Origin: an uncultured Dorea sp.
Lineage (GTDB): Bacteria > Bacillota > Clostridia > Lachnospirales > Lachnospiraceae
DNA: 64,000 bases
Direction of reading: 5' to 3'
NCBI GenBank assembly: GCA_910584575.1
Contig: CAJUBG010000011.1
Coordinates: 1-64,000 of the forward strand
This document shows positions 17,704 through 26,994 of the stretch, piece after piece. A program made the position numbers and the translations under genes. Within the stretch, counting starts at the first letter, position 1. Each line of letters begins with the position of its first letter. The notes under the pieces were generated by a model. It saw only the letters and a program-made list of their open reading frames with translations, made no database searches and had not been told where the DNA came from.

Positions 17704-18762
17704 TCAACACTTTTCTTCCTGAAATATTTTAAATAAATTGTCTTTTTTCTTCTCAATAACCATCTTCTTTTGGTAACATATACAACATTCATAGACTTTT
17801 GACAGAAAACTTAAGTACGAAAATATATCAACAATATCTTCCCTTAAATCAATATCAAATGGATAAAATACATCCTCTACAAAACTGTTGTTCAAAGCAT
17901 GAATTCGGTATCTTAATTCTGCAAGCTGCTTGTATACATTTTCTTGTACTGTCACATATTTTTTATTTTTAATATATTTTATATAGCGATAATTAATCTC
18001 TTGAAAAGATTTCTTAGAAGCTTCATCTGCCATCTGTCGATTCATTCCATTTAACGCTGCCAAAAGAGCCTTAGTAATATATCTCAGTTTAATCGAAAGA
18101 AAACGATATTTTTCAATTTTAAAAACACCAAAATCCCCTCTAATATACAAATAAATATTTTCAAAGACACCTTGGTCATGCAGCCAAAAAACTGTATCCA
18201 TAAAAAGTGTATCATCGCAAATAATTATATTAATCTGTTCTAAATCAATATGTAGTTGTTCTATAAAAGAAACATCATTTTCAATCCCTATAATTTCACT
18301 ATTTTTTTGTTTTAAATATTCCTGTAGCTCAATTGAATATTTATTCTTTCCAACCAAAAAATATGGATATCCTTCTTCTATATCTATGTATGCCTGTTCA
18401 CTCATGGGTTCTTCAATATCAAATGTCATAATTGGAGAGAATCCAAGCTCATGTATTTTCTTTTCCAACGGAATTCTAATCTTAGCATCTGCAATAGTAA
18501 TCCAAACAAGGGCGTCTGAATACTGTTTTTTAACTTCTTCAATACTGGCAATTCTTCTTCCCTTTATGATTGTATTTTGCTTTCTTTCATCCCCGTCTAC
18601 AACCATTGATACTTTGATATTCAGTTTATCCATTGCATCTAATATAAACTGCCCCTTTTTACCTGCTCCATAAATTACCAATGGTTGTTCGTTCTCTCTC
18701 AAAAATTGAATTACGCTTTTGCCATCTAACTTTATAATTACACCATTTTTATCGCATATCAT
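17704..18762 (-). CDS. Rossmann-module (YGAG) protein of unknown function
   Basis: 352 residues. The N-terminal half carries the shared module: PLVIYGAGKKGQFILDAM at about 32-48, VVDGD as the acidic strand, then GRRIASIEEV and WITIA. A second, weaker alpha/beta repeat follows (YFLVGKNKYSIELQEYL, then INIIICDDTLF). The C-terminal 130 residues are helical and contain no catalytic motif I recognise. Unlike its neighbours, no known enzyme domain is attached. It lies between a methyltransferase and a beta-propeller-like protein, the same local order in which block 2 holds its sulfotransferase. Confidence 0.65.
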   Translation of the reverse strand: MICDKNGVIIKLDGKSVIQFLRENEQPLVIYGAGKKGQFILDAMDKLNIKVSMVVDGDERKQNTIIKGRRIASIEEVKKQYSDALVWITIADAKIRIPLEKKIHELGFSPIMTFDIEEPMSEQAYIDIEEGYPYFLVGKNKYSIELQEYLKQKNSEIIGIENDVSFIEQLHIDLEQINIIICDDTLFMDTVFWLHDQGVFENIYLYIRGDFGVFKIEKYRFLSIKLRYITKALLAALNGMNRQMADEASKKSFQEINYRYIKYIKNKKYVTVQENVYKQLAELRYRIHALNNSFVEDVFYPFDIDLREDIVDIFSYLSFLSKVYECCICYQKKMVIEKKKDNLFKIFQEEKC

Positions 18763-18791
18763 GTTTATCTCTCACAATCCCAATGTATTAC

Positions 18792-19952
18792 CTAATACTC
18801 ATATATTTCTTTGCCAGACCAAACAATTTGTCTTTTTTCTATTTTAAACTGATTCATTAAAAACTCATGCACATAAAAAGCCGTTTTATGTGACATAATT
18901 GCAATGACAATATAATCAAATTCAACATTTTCAATAATATCCGGCTGTAAGAGTTTCCCCTCTTTTAAATTTAAAACCTTTGAAATATCTTTTGCATCTG
19001 CGTCAACCCATGCAACAACTTCTGCATATTGAGTAATTTTTAGTTGCCGATAATATTCCTGTCCCACATTTCCCGCACCATAAAGGACAATTTTGCTTCC
19101 CTTGGGTATGAAACGTTCTGGAAACGGATATGCCATTCTGCAATTCATCATCACAGCATTTTCCCACATATGGTAAATTTCCGTCGGATAATCCTTCTTA
19201 ATCTGTACGCCATATCCTTTTATATCTTTCCAGTTTGGCATATAATGCCATGACATAATAAACGCTTGGAATACATTTTCAATATTTCGTTCTGTATCCT
19301 CGTTAATGCGAAATGCCCCGATATTTGGATAATCGACCTTTTCATCGCTGCCATCAGAAATATAATTAATAAATTTTTCTCCAACAATAGAATGAAAAAG
19401 GACATTTGTTGCATTCATATAGCTAAATCCTCTGACACGATTATTCAAAGAAATGTCGTGTAAACACACAATAGCATTTTTTGATAAATGCTTAAAAAGA
19501 ACTATAAAATCCAATAATTCTCCTGGCAATGTATGCATGGTATCAAGAATCATAAAGTCAATATCATCGCCAATTTGATCCAAAAACTGATGAACTCCTC
19601 CCCCTAATAAAAATTGATGTTTTCCTGTTAGTTTCTTTTGCTCAAGCAACCTTTTTGCCATAAATCCAGACGGAAAATCTCCAATATTTCTGTAATATTT
19701 TTCACAATAATCTACAGAATACATTTCGTAAGATGTCCCTATTTCTTCCAAACATTCAATTATTATTGCTGTTGTCGCACCTGCCGCGATTCCAATCTCT
19801 ACAATTTTCTTTGGATGCTCCTTTTTTATCAGACCACATAAAAATGCAGAATCAAATTCTGACATTTCAGGCTCGTCCAATATTGGATTTAAAATCTCTG
19901 ATATTGCTTTTCTCGGTTCTTTATCTAACGGTATCTCATTGATTTTTAACAT
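18792..19952 (-). CDS. SAM-dependent methyltransferase (Methyltransf_24 type) with C-terminal YGAG module
   Basis: 386 residues. The N-terminal two thirds are a class I methyltransferase with the SAM-binding motif KIVEIGIAAGATT at about 49-61 and an acidic DFMILDTMHT strand near 131-140, like CmcI/rhamnosyl O-methyltransferases. The C-terminal module starts KIVLYGAGNVGQEYYRQL near 286, followed by AWVDADAKD and YIVIAI. The start follows AAGGAGAAGTAT. A full-length relative is at 58169-59326 in block 2. The likely role is O-methylation of a sugar in the glycan. Confidence 0.75.
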   Translation of the reverse strand: MLKINEIPLDKEPRKAISEILNPILDEPEMSEFDSAFLCGLIKKEHPKKIVEIGIAAGATTAIIIECLEEIGTSYEMYSVDYCEKYYRNIGDFPSGFMAKRLLEQKKLTGKHQFLLGGGVHQFLDQIGDDIDFMILDTMHTLPGELLDFIVLFKHLSKNAIVCLHDISLNNRVRGFSYMNATNVLFHSIVGEKFINYISDGSDEKVDYPNIGAFRINEDTERNIENVFQAFIMSWHYMPNWKDIKGYGVQIKKDYPTEIYHMWENAVMMNCRMAYPFPERFIPKGSKIVLYGAGNVGQEYYRQLKITQYAEVVAWVDADAKDISKVLNLKEGKLLQPDIIENVEFDYIVIAIMSHKTAFYVHEFLMNQFKIEKRQIVWSGKEIYEY

Positions 19953-19997
19953 ATACTTCTCCTTAATAACTTCCAGTCTGTCAATTTTATCATTTTC

Positions 19998-21152
19998 CTA
20001 CAAAATCATATCTGCTAATTCCTGGGCTCCCAGAGAAAAAATATTATCTTCATGCCATATTAACTGAAATATTTCTGGTAAATATTTTTCACAATCTTCT
20101 CTAAATATGTATTTATTATAGTATGTTAGGTAAATACTATTTTCACATTTTATAGAACCATGCTTATTTTTAATTTTCATCATAGCCAGCTCAATATTGT
20201 TTAAGTATTTCCGATCATATTTTGCTGCCTTTAACAATTTAATATAAAATTCTCTATTTTCATCCACCCATGAAACTAATTCATGAATAATGTCATTCTG
20301 TGAATCTTTTGCACCCGCCAGCTTATAAAAATCATTTAGGCATGGCATATAGCGAGACATACTTTCTAGTATCATATTCTCTGAAATGAAACCGATTAAA
20401 TACTCCACCCATCTATATGCGTAATCCAAGTATTCCTCTTTTAATCCCATTTTCCAGCTTGACGTGGTAGATTTGTCACTTATAGTAAATACAGTTCCTA
20501 CAACAGCTACGATTGATATTCTTGGCGCTGTTTTCAGTATATCTAAATTAAATCGCGCGTCTGACAGCCAAAACATAGTTTCCGGAAAAAAAAGATTATT
20601 TTCTTTCAAATATTCTGTGCGGTAAAACTTATTCCAATAATAGTCAATATAAGAAAAAAACATCTCTTTTCCCATTTGTTCACGAAAATATGCCTGATAG
20701 TCTTCATACGTAATTATCTGCCGATTTTCCTGAACAAATGTTTTCACAATTTTTCCTTCTCTTTCACTATAAAATGAAAAACCGCAGATTCCTACATCGC
20801 TTTTATGAAACAGCACACTTTCCAACATATTTTCAAAAAAATCTCTTTGATAGATATCATCTGCATCCAGAAAACAGATATATTCTCCAGACGCCTGATG
20901 AATTCCCGTATTCAATGCTTTTCCAATAAATCCTGTATTTTTCTCTATTGTAATCAAATGAAGCCTTGAATCCTCAGAGCATTGTTTTTGTATTATTTCT
21001 CTTGTCCCATCGGTTGAGCCATGATCAATAATCAGATATTCAAAATGAGGATAGGTTTGTTCCCTTACACTTAATATAGTATGTTCCAATGTTTTTTCTG
21101 CATTATATGCAGATGTGATAACCGTTATATACTTCGTTTCGGGCTTAGTCAT
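19998..21152 (-). CDS. Family 2 glycosyltransferase
   Basis: 384 residues. The N-terminal GT-A domain has VITSAYNAEKTLEHTILSVR, IIDHGSTDGT and the DXD-type motif FLDADD (residues 95-99), where the nucleotide sugar and metal bind. The C-terminal half is helical, likely for acceptor binding. No membrane helices, so it works in the cytoplasm. It overlaps the preceding radical SAM gene by eight bases. Donor sugar unknown; a CDP- or UDP-sugar made in the window is plausible. Confidence 0.88.
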   Translation of the reverse strand: MTKPETKYITVITSAYNAEKTLEHTILSVREQTYPHFEYLIIDHGSTDGTREIIQKQCSEDSRLHLITIEKNTGFIGKALNTGIHQASGEYICFLDADDIYQRDFFENMLESVLFHKSDVGICGFSFYSEREGKIVKTFVQENRQIITYEDYQAYFREQMGKEMFFSYIDYYWNKFYRTEYLKENNLFFPETMFWLSDARFNLDILKTAPRISIVAVVGTVFTISDKSTTSSWKMGLKEEYLDYAYRWVEYLIGFISENMILESMSRYMPCLNDFYKLAGAKDSQNDIIHELVSWVDENREFYIKLLKAAKYDRKYLNNIELAMMKIKNKHGSIKCENSIYLTYYNKYIFREDCEKYLPEIFQLIWHEDNIFSLGAQELADMIL

Positions 21153-22356
21153 TTATCTCTACTCTCTTTTCCAGGGTCAGTGTTCCAGTTCCTTTATACT
21201 GTATTCCCTTCGGAATATTTTTCGTATTAAACGTCCATGAACCATAGCATTTTGTGCATGTATCTAAATACCCTTTTTCTAAATATCCATACTCAAACTC
21301 CAAAACCTCCATTCGCTTTTCTCTTGTTAATTGCTTAAAATCCACATAGCTTTGCTCATCTTTCGGCACAAGTCCCGCGCGCTGTCCCAAAGCATCTGAT
21401 GTACAATAGTATAACTTTCCATCTTTCATATAGCGGCATGGACTTGCACAATTATCAAAATGTCTGATTTTATCATCTTCTCCTGAAAACTCCAGCTTTG
21501 CCCTTCCAATCGCATAATCTTTCCAATATTTATCTCCATTTAGAATATAACGCACATGATATTTCTCAAGCTTTTCTATAAAAGCTCTCACTTTTCCTTC
21601 TACTTCCGGAACTGTAATGCTATAGTCCGTTATAATCATCGCTATATTGTATTTTAATGCAAGTTGAAGTATTTCATCAGAAGGCTGAATTGTTCCATTT
21701 GTAATGATATGCATCGCACCCATTTTATCTCGGTAATGAACGGCTGCATATTCCATTAAGTCATACAAATCAGGATGTGTAAATGGCTCTCCTCCTACAA
21801 AATCTGCCTGATAAATATAATCTACATATCTAAAAAATAAATCTAAGTCTGCTTTAAATGCCTCTTTTGAAAAATGCTGAGGATTTTTAATGTAAGGTGT
21901 AGATTGATTACAATTCAAACACCTTAATGTACAGCGTTCCGTCATGGATTGAGGATAAAGGCGCATCACCAATTTATCATGCGCATACATCGCGTATATT
22001 GGCAAATATGTATTAATAAAAATACCTGCGTAATAGAAGTCCTCCCCCTCTTTATAACCATTGCTTATTAATTTGTATGTTATACGGCTTGCAATCTCTG
22101 GTCCTGCAGCTACAATAATCAAATAGTCTTTATCTTTATTACAAAGAGCTTCAACTGAAAACACTGGTTTTTCAAGATAACCTGTTCTCTGTTTATCTGC
22201 ATTTGCGTCAATAAATCCTTCTACGCAGTCCAAAAACTTCAACTTATAAAATAGATTTCTGCCTTCCTGTCCTGCGCCATAAATATATATTTTCTTCTTA
22301 TCTGCAAAGGTTTTTCCTATATAATCTAACTCGTGTCCCTTGTTTTCCCATTTCAT
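21145..22356 (-). CDS. Radical SAM protein with N-terminal YGAG module
   Basis: 403 residues. The module comes first (KIYIYGAGQEGRNLFYKL, about 22-39; FIDANADK; YLIIVAAGPE). The radical SAM domain follows with CTLRCLNC at about residues 141-148, the CX3CX2C iron-sulfur site, and FVGGEPFTHPDL as the GGE motif. Cysteines near the C-terminus (CASPCRYM, CTSDA, CTKC) suggest a SPASM/twitch region with a further cluster. The start at 22356 (MKWENK) has GGGAGAGATACAG; an upstream ATG lies inside the previous gene. The substrate is unknown. Confidence 0.75.
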   Translation of the reverse strand: MKWENKGHELDYIGKTFADKKKIYIYGAGQEGRNLFYKLKFLDCVEGFIDANADKQRTGYLEKPVFSVEALCNKDKDYLIIVAAGPEIASRITYKLISNGYKEGEDFYYAGIFINTYLPIYAMYAHDKLVMRLYPQSMTERCTLRCLNCNQSTPYIKNPQHFSKEAFKADLDLFFRYVDYIYQADFVGGEPFTHPDLYDLMEYAAVHYRDKMGAMHIITNGTIQPSDEILQLALKYNIAMIITDYSITVPEVEGKVRAFIEKLEKYHVRYILNGDKYWKDYAIGRAKLEFSGEDDKIRHFDNCASPCRYMKDGKLYYCTSDALGQRAGLVPKDEQSYVDFKQLTREKRMEVLEFEYGYLEKGYLDTCTKCYGSWTFNTKNIPKGIQYKGTGTLTLEKRVEIND

Positions 22357-22402
22357 TCTGTATCTCTCCCTTATTTTTATATCTACATCTTCGCAAACTG
22401 AA

Positions 22403-24199
22403 CTAAATAACCACCAATGTAGACACAATAGTCTGTTCTTCAAATCCGATTTTCAAAAGTTTTGTCTTTATCTCAAAAAAGAAATTACTGGCAATAAAAA
22501 CTTTATCGAAATCTCCACGCTTTTGAAACAACTCGTCCGGACTCATAATTCTATGTCCATGAAATTCTGTTCCCCACTTATTGCAGTCCGAATCCGCCAC
22601 ACAGATAATATTTTGTTCTTCAAACTGGTCATATAAATAGTTAGCCGTCGCACCGGCTCCATACAATGCATACTTAACATTAGGTTCGATTCGATACTTA
22701 TTTTCCATAAATGTCTCTCTGGAGATAGGCAGAATCTTATTTTCTTCCCATAATCCAATAAAATCCTCTTTGTTTTCCATCAAAGTAATCTGAGGGTATC
22801 CTGCTTTTTTGAGCGCATAAGCAAGCGGCGAAAAAATAAAGTCAATATTTTCTCCGATTTCCTTTCCCATCTCATTTCTCTCATCACCAACAAGTATACT
22901 TCCTGGATTCAATACATATTGTTTTAAAAAATCTGAACAGCCTGCCTGCAATTTTGTTTCACTATTTAATAGTAAGAAGAAATATTCCGAATTACTGTTG
23001 GAAAGGATTTTATTTAAAATACTTCCCCATGTATTTTTTTCACTTTGAACAACCTTTACTGTCTCACTCTCCTTATAAATTTCAGACATGATTTCATAGG
23101 CTTCCTGGTCATCTGTCCCAACCATGATATGATCCACACAGTCTGCCGACCTGCTGACAGCCTCAAGACTCTTTCTTGCTTCCTGTGCATTTCTTATCAC
23201 AAAGATTCCGGCAAAACCAATCGGATTCAGCCAATTATTCCCCTTGCTGAACCTTGAAAACCAACTGTCATAGTACAGGGAATGTCTGATCTCTTTTACA
23301 TCTTTCCTGCTTTCCTCATTAATCGTACCGTCTTCGTTGATTTTTAATACATTTACCATACCTTCTCTTTTAATCTTCGGACTATCCAACTCTTTAAGCT
23401 TCTCATAATACCATGGTGACATATCGTCCGTCTCGTCATTCGCATCCCGTGTAAATGTATTGATAGCAATGCCGCAGATTTCACACCATTTTAACTGATC
23501 ACCAAATTCATCCGGCGTACGTTTCCACCATCCTGGTTCAATAGGCCACCCGCCCGGCCCGCCAAAGAGCATATCCAATGCTCCCGCAATTTCACAAAAA
23601 AATGCTCCCTTAGGGGTAATTGTCGCACTCCAAGTATCTTGCGCCCAACAATTGTCACGGATATGATGCCATTCCTCGTCAGGTATTCCCATTTCCCTGC
23701 GTGTGAGCATAATAGGCGAATGATACATTGTATTTCTATGGTCGTTTACCGCCTGCATATTGAATGTATCCTGTATCAATTCATAATGTTCTTTATATTT
23801 ATTGCTCAGGGCAGACCAAAGCCCCCATCCATATACCAACGTCTTTTTTATTCCACGCTCATAGGATATCCGCGTATCCCGCTGCTCCATTCTTCCAAGG
23901 ACATTCATAAATTCTTTTGTCGGGCTTACCAGAAGATTTTCCCCTTTGGGGAAATATGGATGTTGTTTGATATACCTGACAAAACGTTCAAATTCCGGAT
24001 GCAGGGTAGGTTCCCCTCCCATAATTCCGATAGTTCCCTGATAACCTTTTAAAGAATTGACCGCTTTTTCAAAAGTTTCCCAATCCATAAAAAATGGCTT
24101 TTTATGATGTCCGCAAAATCTTGTACAGTTTGAACATTTGTGAATACATGCATTCGTAATATCAATCTGTATAATTCTCATATCCTGTGGTGATTTCAT
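22403..24199 (-). CDS. Three-part protein: radical SAM, glycosyltransferase-like region, YGAG module
   Basis: 598 residues. The radical SAM site is Cys18-X3-Cys22-X2-Cys25 (ACIHKCSNC), with MGGEPTLHPEFE as the GGE motif and extra cysteines at DNCWAQD and WCEICG, a SPASM-like region. Residues about 330-500 resemble a reduced GT-A fold (GFAGIFVIRNAQEARKSL, FFLLLNSETKL) without a clear DXD motif. The C-terminal module begins YALYGAGATANYLYDQF near 509, then VADSDCNKWGTEF and VFIASNFFF. The start has GGAGGATTTGAAGT and overlaps the 3,5-epimerase homologue. Confidence 0.72.
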   Translation of the reverse strand: MKSPQDMRIIQIDITNACIHKCSNCTRFCGHHKKPFFMDWETFEKAVNSLKGYQGTIGIMGGEPTLHPEFERFVRYIKQHPYFPKGENLLVSPTKEFMNVLGRMEQRDTRISYERGIKKTLVYGWGLWSALSNKYKEHYELIQDTFNMQAVNDHRNTMYHSPIMLTRREMGIPDEEWHHIRDNCWAQDTWSATITPKGAFFCEIAGALDMLFGGPGGWPIEPGWWKRTPDEFGDQLKWCEICGIAINTFTRDANDETDDMSPWYYEKLKELDSPKIKREGMVNVLKINEDGTINEESRKDVKEIRHSLYYDSWFSRFSKGNNWLNPIGFAGIFVIRNAQEARKSLEAVSRSADCVDHIMVGTDDQEAYEIMSEIYKESETVKVVQSEKNTWGSILNKILSNSNSEYFFLLLNSETKLQAGCSDFLKQYVLNPGSILVGDERNEMGKEIGENIDFIFSPLAYALKKAGYPQITLMENKEDFIGLWEENKILPISRETFMENKYRIEPNVKYALYGAGATANYLYDQFEEQNIICVADSDCNKWGTEFHGHRIMSPDELFQKRGDFDKVFIASNFFFEIKTKLLKIGFEEQTIVSTLVVI

Positions 24200-24771
24200 A
24201 CTTCAAATCCTCCTCTGTTTGCTTTTAAAAATTCCTGAAAGCTGCCTAGTTTTTTGTCTTTTTCAGATAATATTATATTGCCAACACTTTTCAACGGCCA
24301 CGAAATATTGATTTGTGTATCATTCCATATGATCCCGTCATCATATTCTCCATAAAATTTCTCTGCACACTTGTATGATACAATAGAATCCTCCATAACC
24401 AGATATCCGTGTCCGCATCCTGCCGGAACTAAGATTTCTTTTTTGTTTTCTTCTGAAAGGATATAGCCTTCCCACTCTCCAAAGGTCGGCGAATTTTTTC
24501 TCAAATCAACAACTACATCGAAAATTTCCCCATATACGCACCGTACCAATTTGGGCTGCTGCTTCTCTCTCTGAAAATGGATTGCCCTTATCACTCCTTT
24601 ATGAGAATTTGTATAAAACACTTCTTTTATATCATGGGATATACCCATATCCTGGAAAATCTCAGCCGAATAATCCTTAATAAAATACCCTCTCTCATCA
24701 TAGGCAACAAAAGGCTCTATCAAATAGGCTCCTTCAATTCCCAATTTACTACATTCAAATTTCTGTACCAT
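24196..24771 (-). CDS. NDP-4-keto-6-deoxysugar 3,5-epimerase homologue (RfbC/RmlC family)
   Basis: 191-residue cupin-fold protein of the dTDP-4-dehydrorhamnose 3,5-epimerase family. The catalytic His is in VIRAIHFQREKQQPKLVRC and the Asp in VVVDLRKNSPTFGEW. The C-terminal half has GCGHGYLVMEDSIVSYKC. Because it lies directly after RfbF and RfbG homologues (the three genes form the CDP-glucose route), it probably epimerises CDP-4-keto-6-deoxyglucose instead of the dTDP form. It overlaps rfbG by 17 bases. Confidence 0.82.
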   Translation of the reverse strand: MVQKFECSKLGIEGAYLIEPFVAYDERGYFIKDYSAEIFQDMGISHDIKEVFYTNSHKGVIRAIHFQREKQQPKLVRCVYGEIFDVVVDLRKNSPTFGEWEGYILSEENKKEILVPAGCGHGYLVMEDSIVSYKCAEKFYGEYDDGIIWNDTQINISWPLKSVGNIILSEKDKKLGSFQEFLKANRGGFEV

Positions 24772-25858
24772 CTTTGCCGTTCTCCTTTTCTGTCATGGAA
24801 TACTGCTTCATATATTTTCCGATCTGCTCTTGCACCTTTCCTTTCACATCCTGTCCGCCTGCAATAGCTTGATATACCTCAACCGTCTTATCTACTGCCT
24901 CGTCGATTCCCCATAGAGGTTTCCACCCTATTGTCTGCTTAAACTTTGAGCAGTCTAGCTTTAAAAACTGTGCCTCATGTGCCGTATGTACTGCAATGTA
25001 TTCCGCCTTAATATTTCCCCATCTTTCACAGAATTTTGTCACGATTTCCAGAGTCGTTACACAATTACCGCTTTCCGGACCAATATTATAGCTACCGGCA
25101 ACTTCAAATTTCTGTGCCTGTTTAGCAGCCAACAACAGATATGCAAATACAGGTTCCAATACATGCTGATATGGCCTGATTGAATAAGGAGAACGTATCC
25201 TAACATTTTGGTTTTTACACGCCGCCCTGTATGCATCCGGTATAATACGGTCTGCCGCAAAATCTCCACCGCCTATTACATTTCCAGCTCTCACAGTAGA
25301 TACAGGAAGTTCTCTTTCATCAAAAAATGAATTCTTGTAGCTGCTGGTAACCAACTCCGAACAGGATTTTGAATTTGAATAAGGGTCGTAACCATTTAAT
25401 CTGTCATCCTCTCTGTATCCCCAACACCACTCATTATTTTTATAAACTTTATCTGTCGTAATGTTTACCACGGATTCCACTGTATCGCATTTTCTGATGG
25501 CTTCCATCACATTAACTGTCCCCATCACATTTGTCTCATATGTATATACAGGATTTTTATATGATTCCAATACAATCGGCTGTGCGGCCATATGAAATAA
25601 AACATCCGGTTTAAATTCCTTAACTGTCCGAATAACCGACTCTGTATTTCTTATATCTCCCTCTATGGAATTCATGTGATGTTTCAAATCTAACATTTCA
25701 AACAACGCCGGAATTGTGGGATACTCTAATGAATACCCGCATAAACATGCTCCCAACTCCAAAAGGCTCTGACACATCCACGAACCTTTAAAGCCTGTAT
25801 GCCCTGTCACCAAAACTTTTTTATTTCTGTAAAACTCTTTCAGGCTGATATTTTTCAT
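24755..25858 (-). CDS. rfbG: CDP-glucose 4,6-dehydratase
   Basis: 367-residue extended SDR. The NAD site is TGHTGFKGSW at 18-27; the catalytic TTDKVYKN, YSNSK (about 158) and HMAAQPIV segments match RfbG/DdhB. The enzyme turns CDP-D-glucose into CDP-4-keto-6-deoxy-D-glucose, the gateway to CDP-dideoxy- and 6-deoxyhexoses. Its substrate is supplied by the RfbF homologue upstream at 26995-27768, with one GT2 gene in between. The dideoxy step gene (RfbH/DdhC) is absent from the window, so a 6-deoxyhexose is more likely than a 3,6-dideoxyhexose. Confidence 0.88.
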   Translation of the reverse strand: MKNISLKEFYRNKKVLVTGHTGFKGSWMCQSLLELGACLCGYSLEYPTIPALFEMLDLKHHMNSIEGDIRNTESVIRTVKEFKPDVLFHMAAQPIVLESYKNPVYTYETNVMGTVNVMEAIRKCDTVESVVNITTDKVYKNNEWCWGYREDDRLNGYDPYSNSKSCSELVTSSYKNSFFDERELPVSTVRAGNVIGGGDFAADRIIPDAYRAACKNQNVRIRSPYSIRPYQHVLEPVFAYLLLAAKQAQKFEVAGSYNIGPESGNCVTTLEIVTKFCERWGNIKAEYIAVHTAHEAQFLKLDCSKFKQTIGWKPLWGIDEAVDKTVEVYQAIAGGQDVKGKVQEQIGKYMKQYSMTEKENGKDGTEI

Positions 25859-25876
25859 ATTCTGATGAATCCTTTC

Positions 25877-26983
25877 TCAGTCGTTTGGAAAACTTCGGAT
25901 GGTTACGAAATCTATACTTCTGCGCATACCCAATGTCATTAAAGTCTGTTCCATTTCACGGAAATAAGGGGATGCTATAATAATTTTCTGATACTCGGAA
26001 CGTTTTGATAACAACTGTTCAAATGAAAGAATAGGTATACCGTTCCACAGTGTTCCCCACTTTTTCTGATTTGAATCCGTAAGATAGATACATCTTCCGC
26101 CTATTATGTTTAAGCATTTCTGTACTTTATATGCGTTATTTCCGGCTCCGTATATCACATAACTCCCTCCCTCATGGATATCTGCATGAGGATTTGCAAC
26201 TGCAAATGCTTTTCTCATATTTTCAGCATCTAACGGAGGAATCGTCTTTTCTCCTCGTTCTCTCAGCACGCAATTAATATCTCGGAAAACTCTCTCATAA
26301 AGCTTTTCTACAAATCCATTTAAATCCAAAAAGCTTTCAAAAGATTCTGTTTTCTGCATATCGTGTATCCTGTAAAATGCTAATGGCTCCCTTATATATT
26401 TAATATTGGTGTAATATTGTGCCATAACCTTTATGTAGCAATCTGCAAAAGTCATATATTCTTCCTCAGGCATTGGCAGAATTTTAGACAATAATTCTCT
26501 CTTTGCTGAAATACATGAAGTAATCAGATTATATGTGTAAATATAGCCGTAATCATGAAAAAGCCTGGGTCTTGCTTCAAAATCATCCAACGGCGCGATT
26601 ACATCCATTAACTCTTTCCTGTAATTCAGTGCTTTCCTAGCATGCCCCACAAATTCATAATGCTCATGCTGCTTAGCAATCCGTTCCAATTTTTTCTCGT
26701 AAAAATAATCATCCGAATCCAAAAACGCTATAATCTCCCCTTTGCTCAAAGCAAAACCTGTATTGATTGCCGCAGCCTGCCCGCTGGTCGGTTTCAATAC
26801 TGCAGTGATACGGTCAGGATACTTCTCTACGTAAGAAGCAATGACATCCCTGGATTGATCCTGGGACGCACCGTCAACAACAATAATTTCAAAATCCTGA
26901 TAACTCTGATTCAGAACCGACTCAATCGCCTCACCAATAAATTCTCCATAATTATGATTGTTAATAAGAACTGATATTTTCAT
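25877..26983 (-). CDS. Family 2 glycosyltransferase with C-terminal YGAG module
   Basis: 368 residues. The GT-A domain has LINNHNYGEFIGEAIESVL, VVDGASQDQS and the FLDSDDYF metal site (89-93). The C-terminal 100 residues are the shared module: YVIYGAGNNAYKVQKCL near 273, YLTDSNQKKWGTLW, GIPILSFEQL and IIIASPYF. The start was put at the ATG at 26983 (MKISVL), which follows GAGGAAAATAGAA; a TTG five codons earlier overlaps the previous stop. The module sits at the end where acceptor specificity often lies. Confidence 0.83.
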   Translation of the reverse strand: MKISVLINNHNYGEFIGEAIESVLNQSYQDFEIIVVDGASQDQSRDVIASYVEKYPDRITAVLKPTSGQAAAINTGFALSKGEIIAFLDSDDYFYEKKLERIAKQHEHYEFVGHARKALNYRKELMDVIAPLDDFEARPRLFHDYGYIYTYNLITSCISAKRELLSKILPMPEEEYMTFADCYIKVMAQYYTNIKYIREPLAFYRIHDMQKTESFESFLDLNGFVEKLYERVFRDINCVLRERGEKTIPPLDAENMRKAFAVANPHADIHEGGSYVIYGAGNNAYKVQKCLNIIGGRCIYLTDSNQKKWGTLWNGIPILSFEQLLSKRSEYQKIIIASPYFREMEQTLMTLGMRRSIDFVTIRSFPND

Positions 26984-26994
26984 TTCTATTTTCC

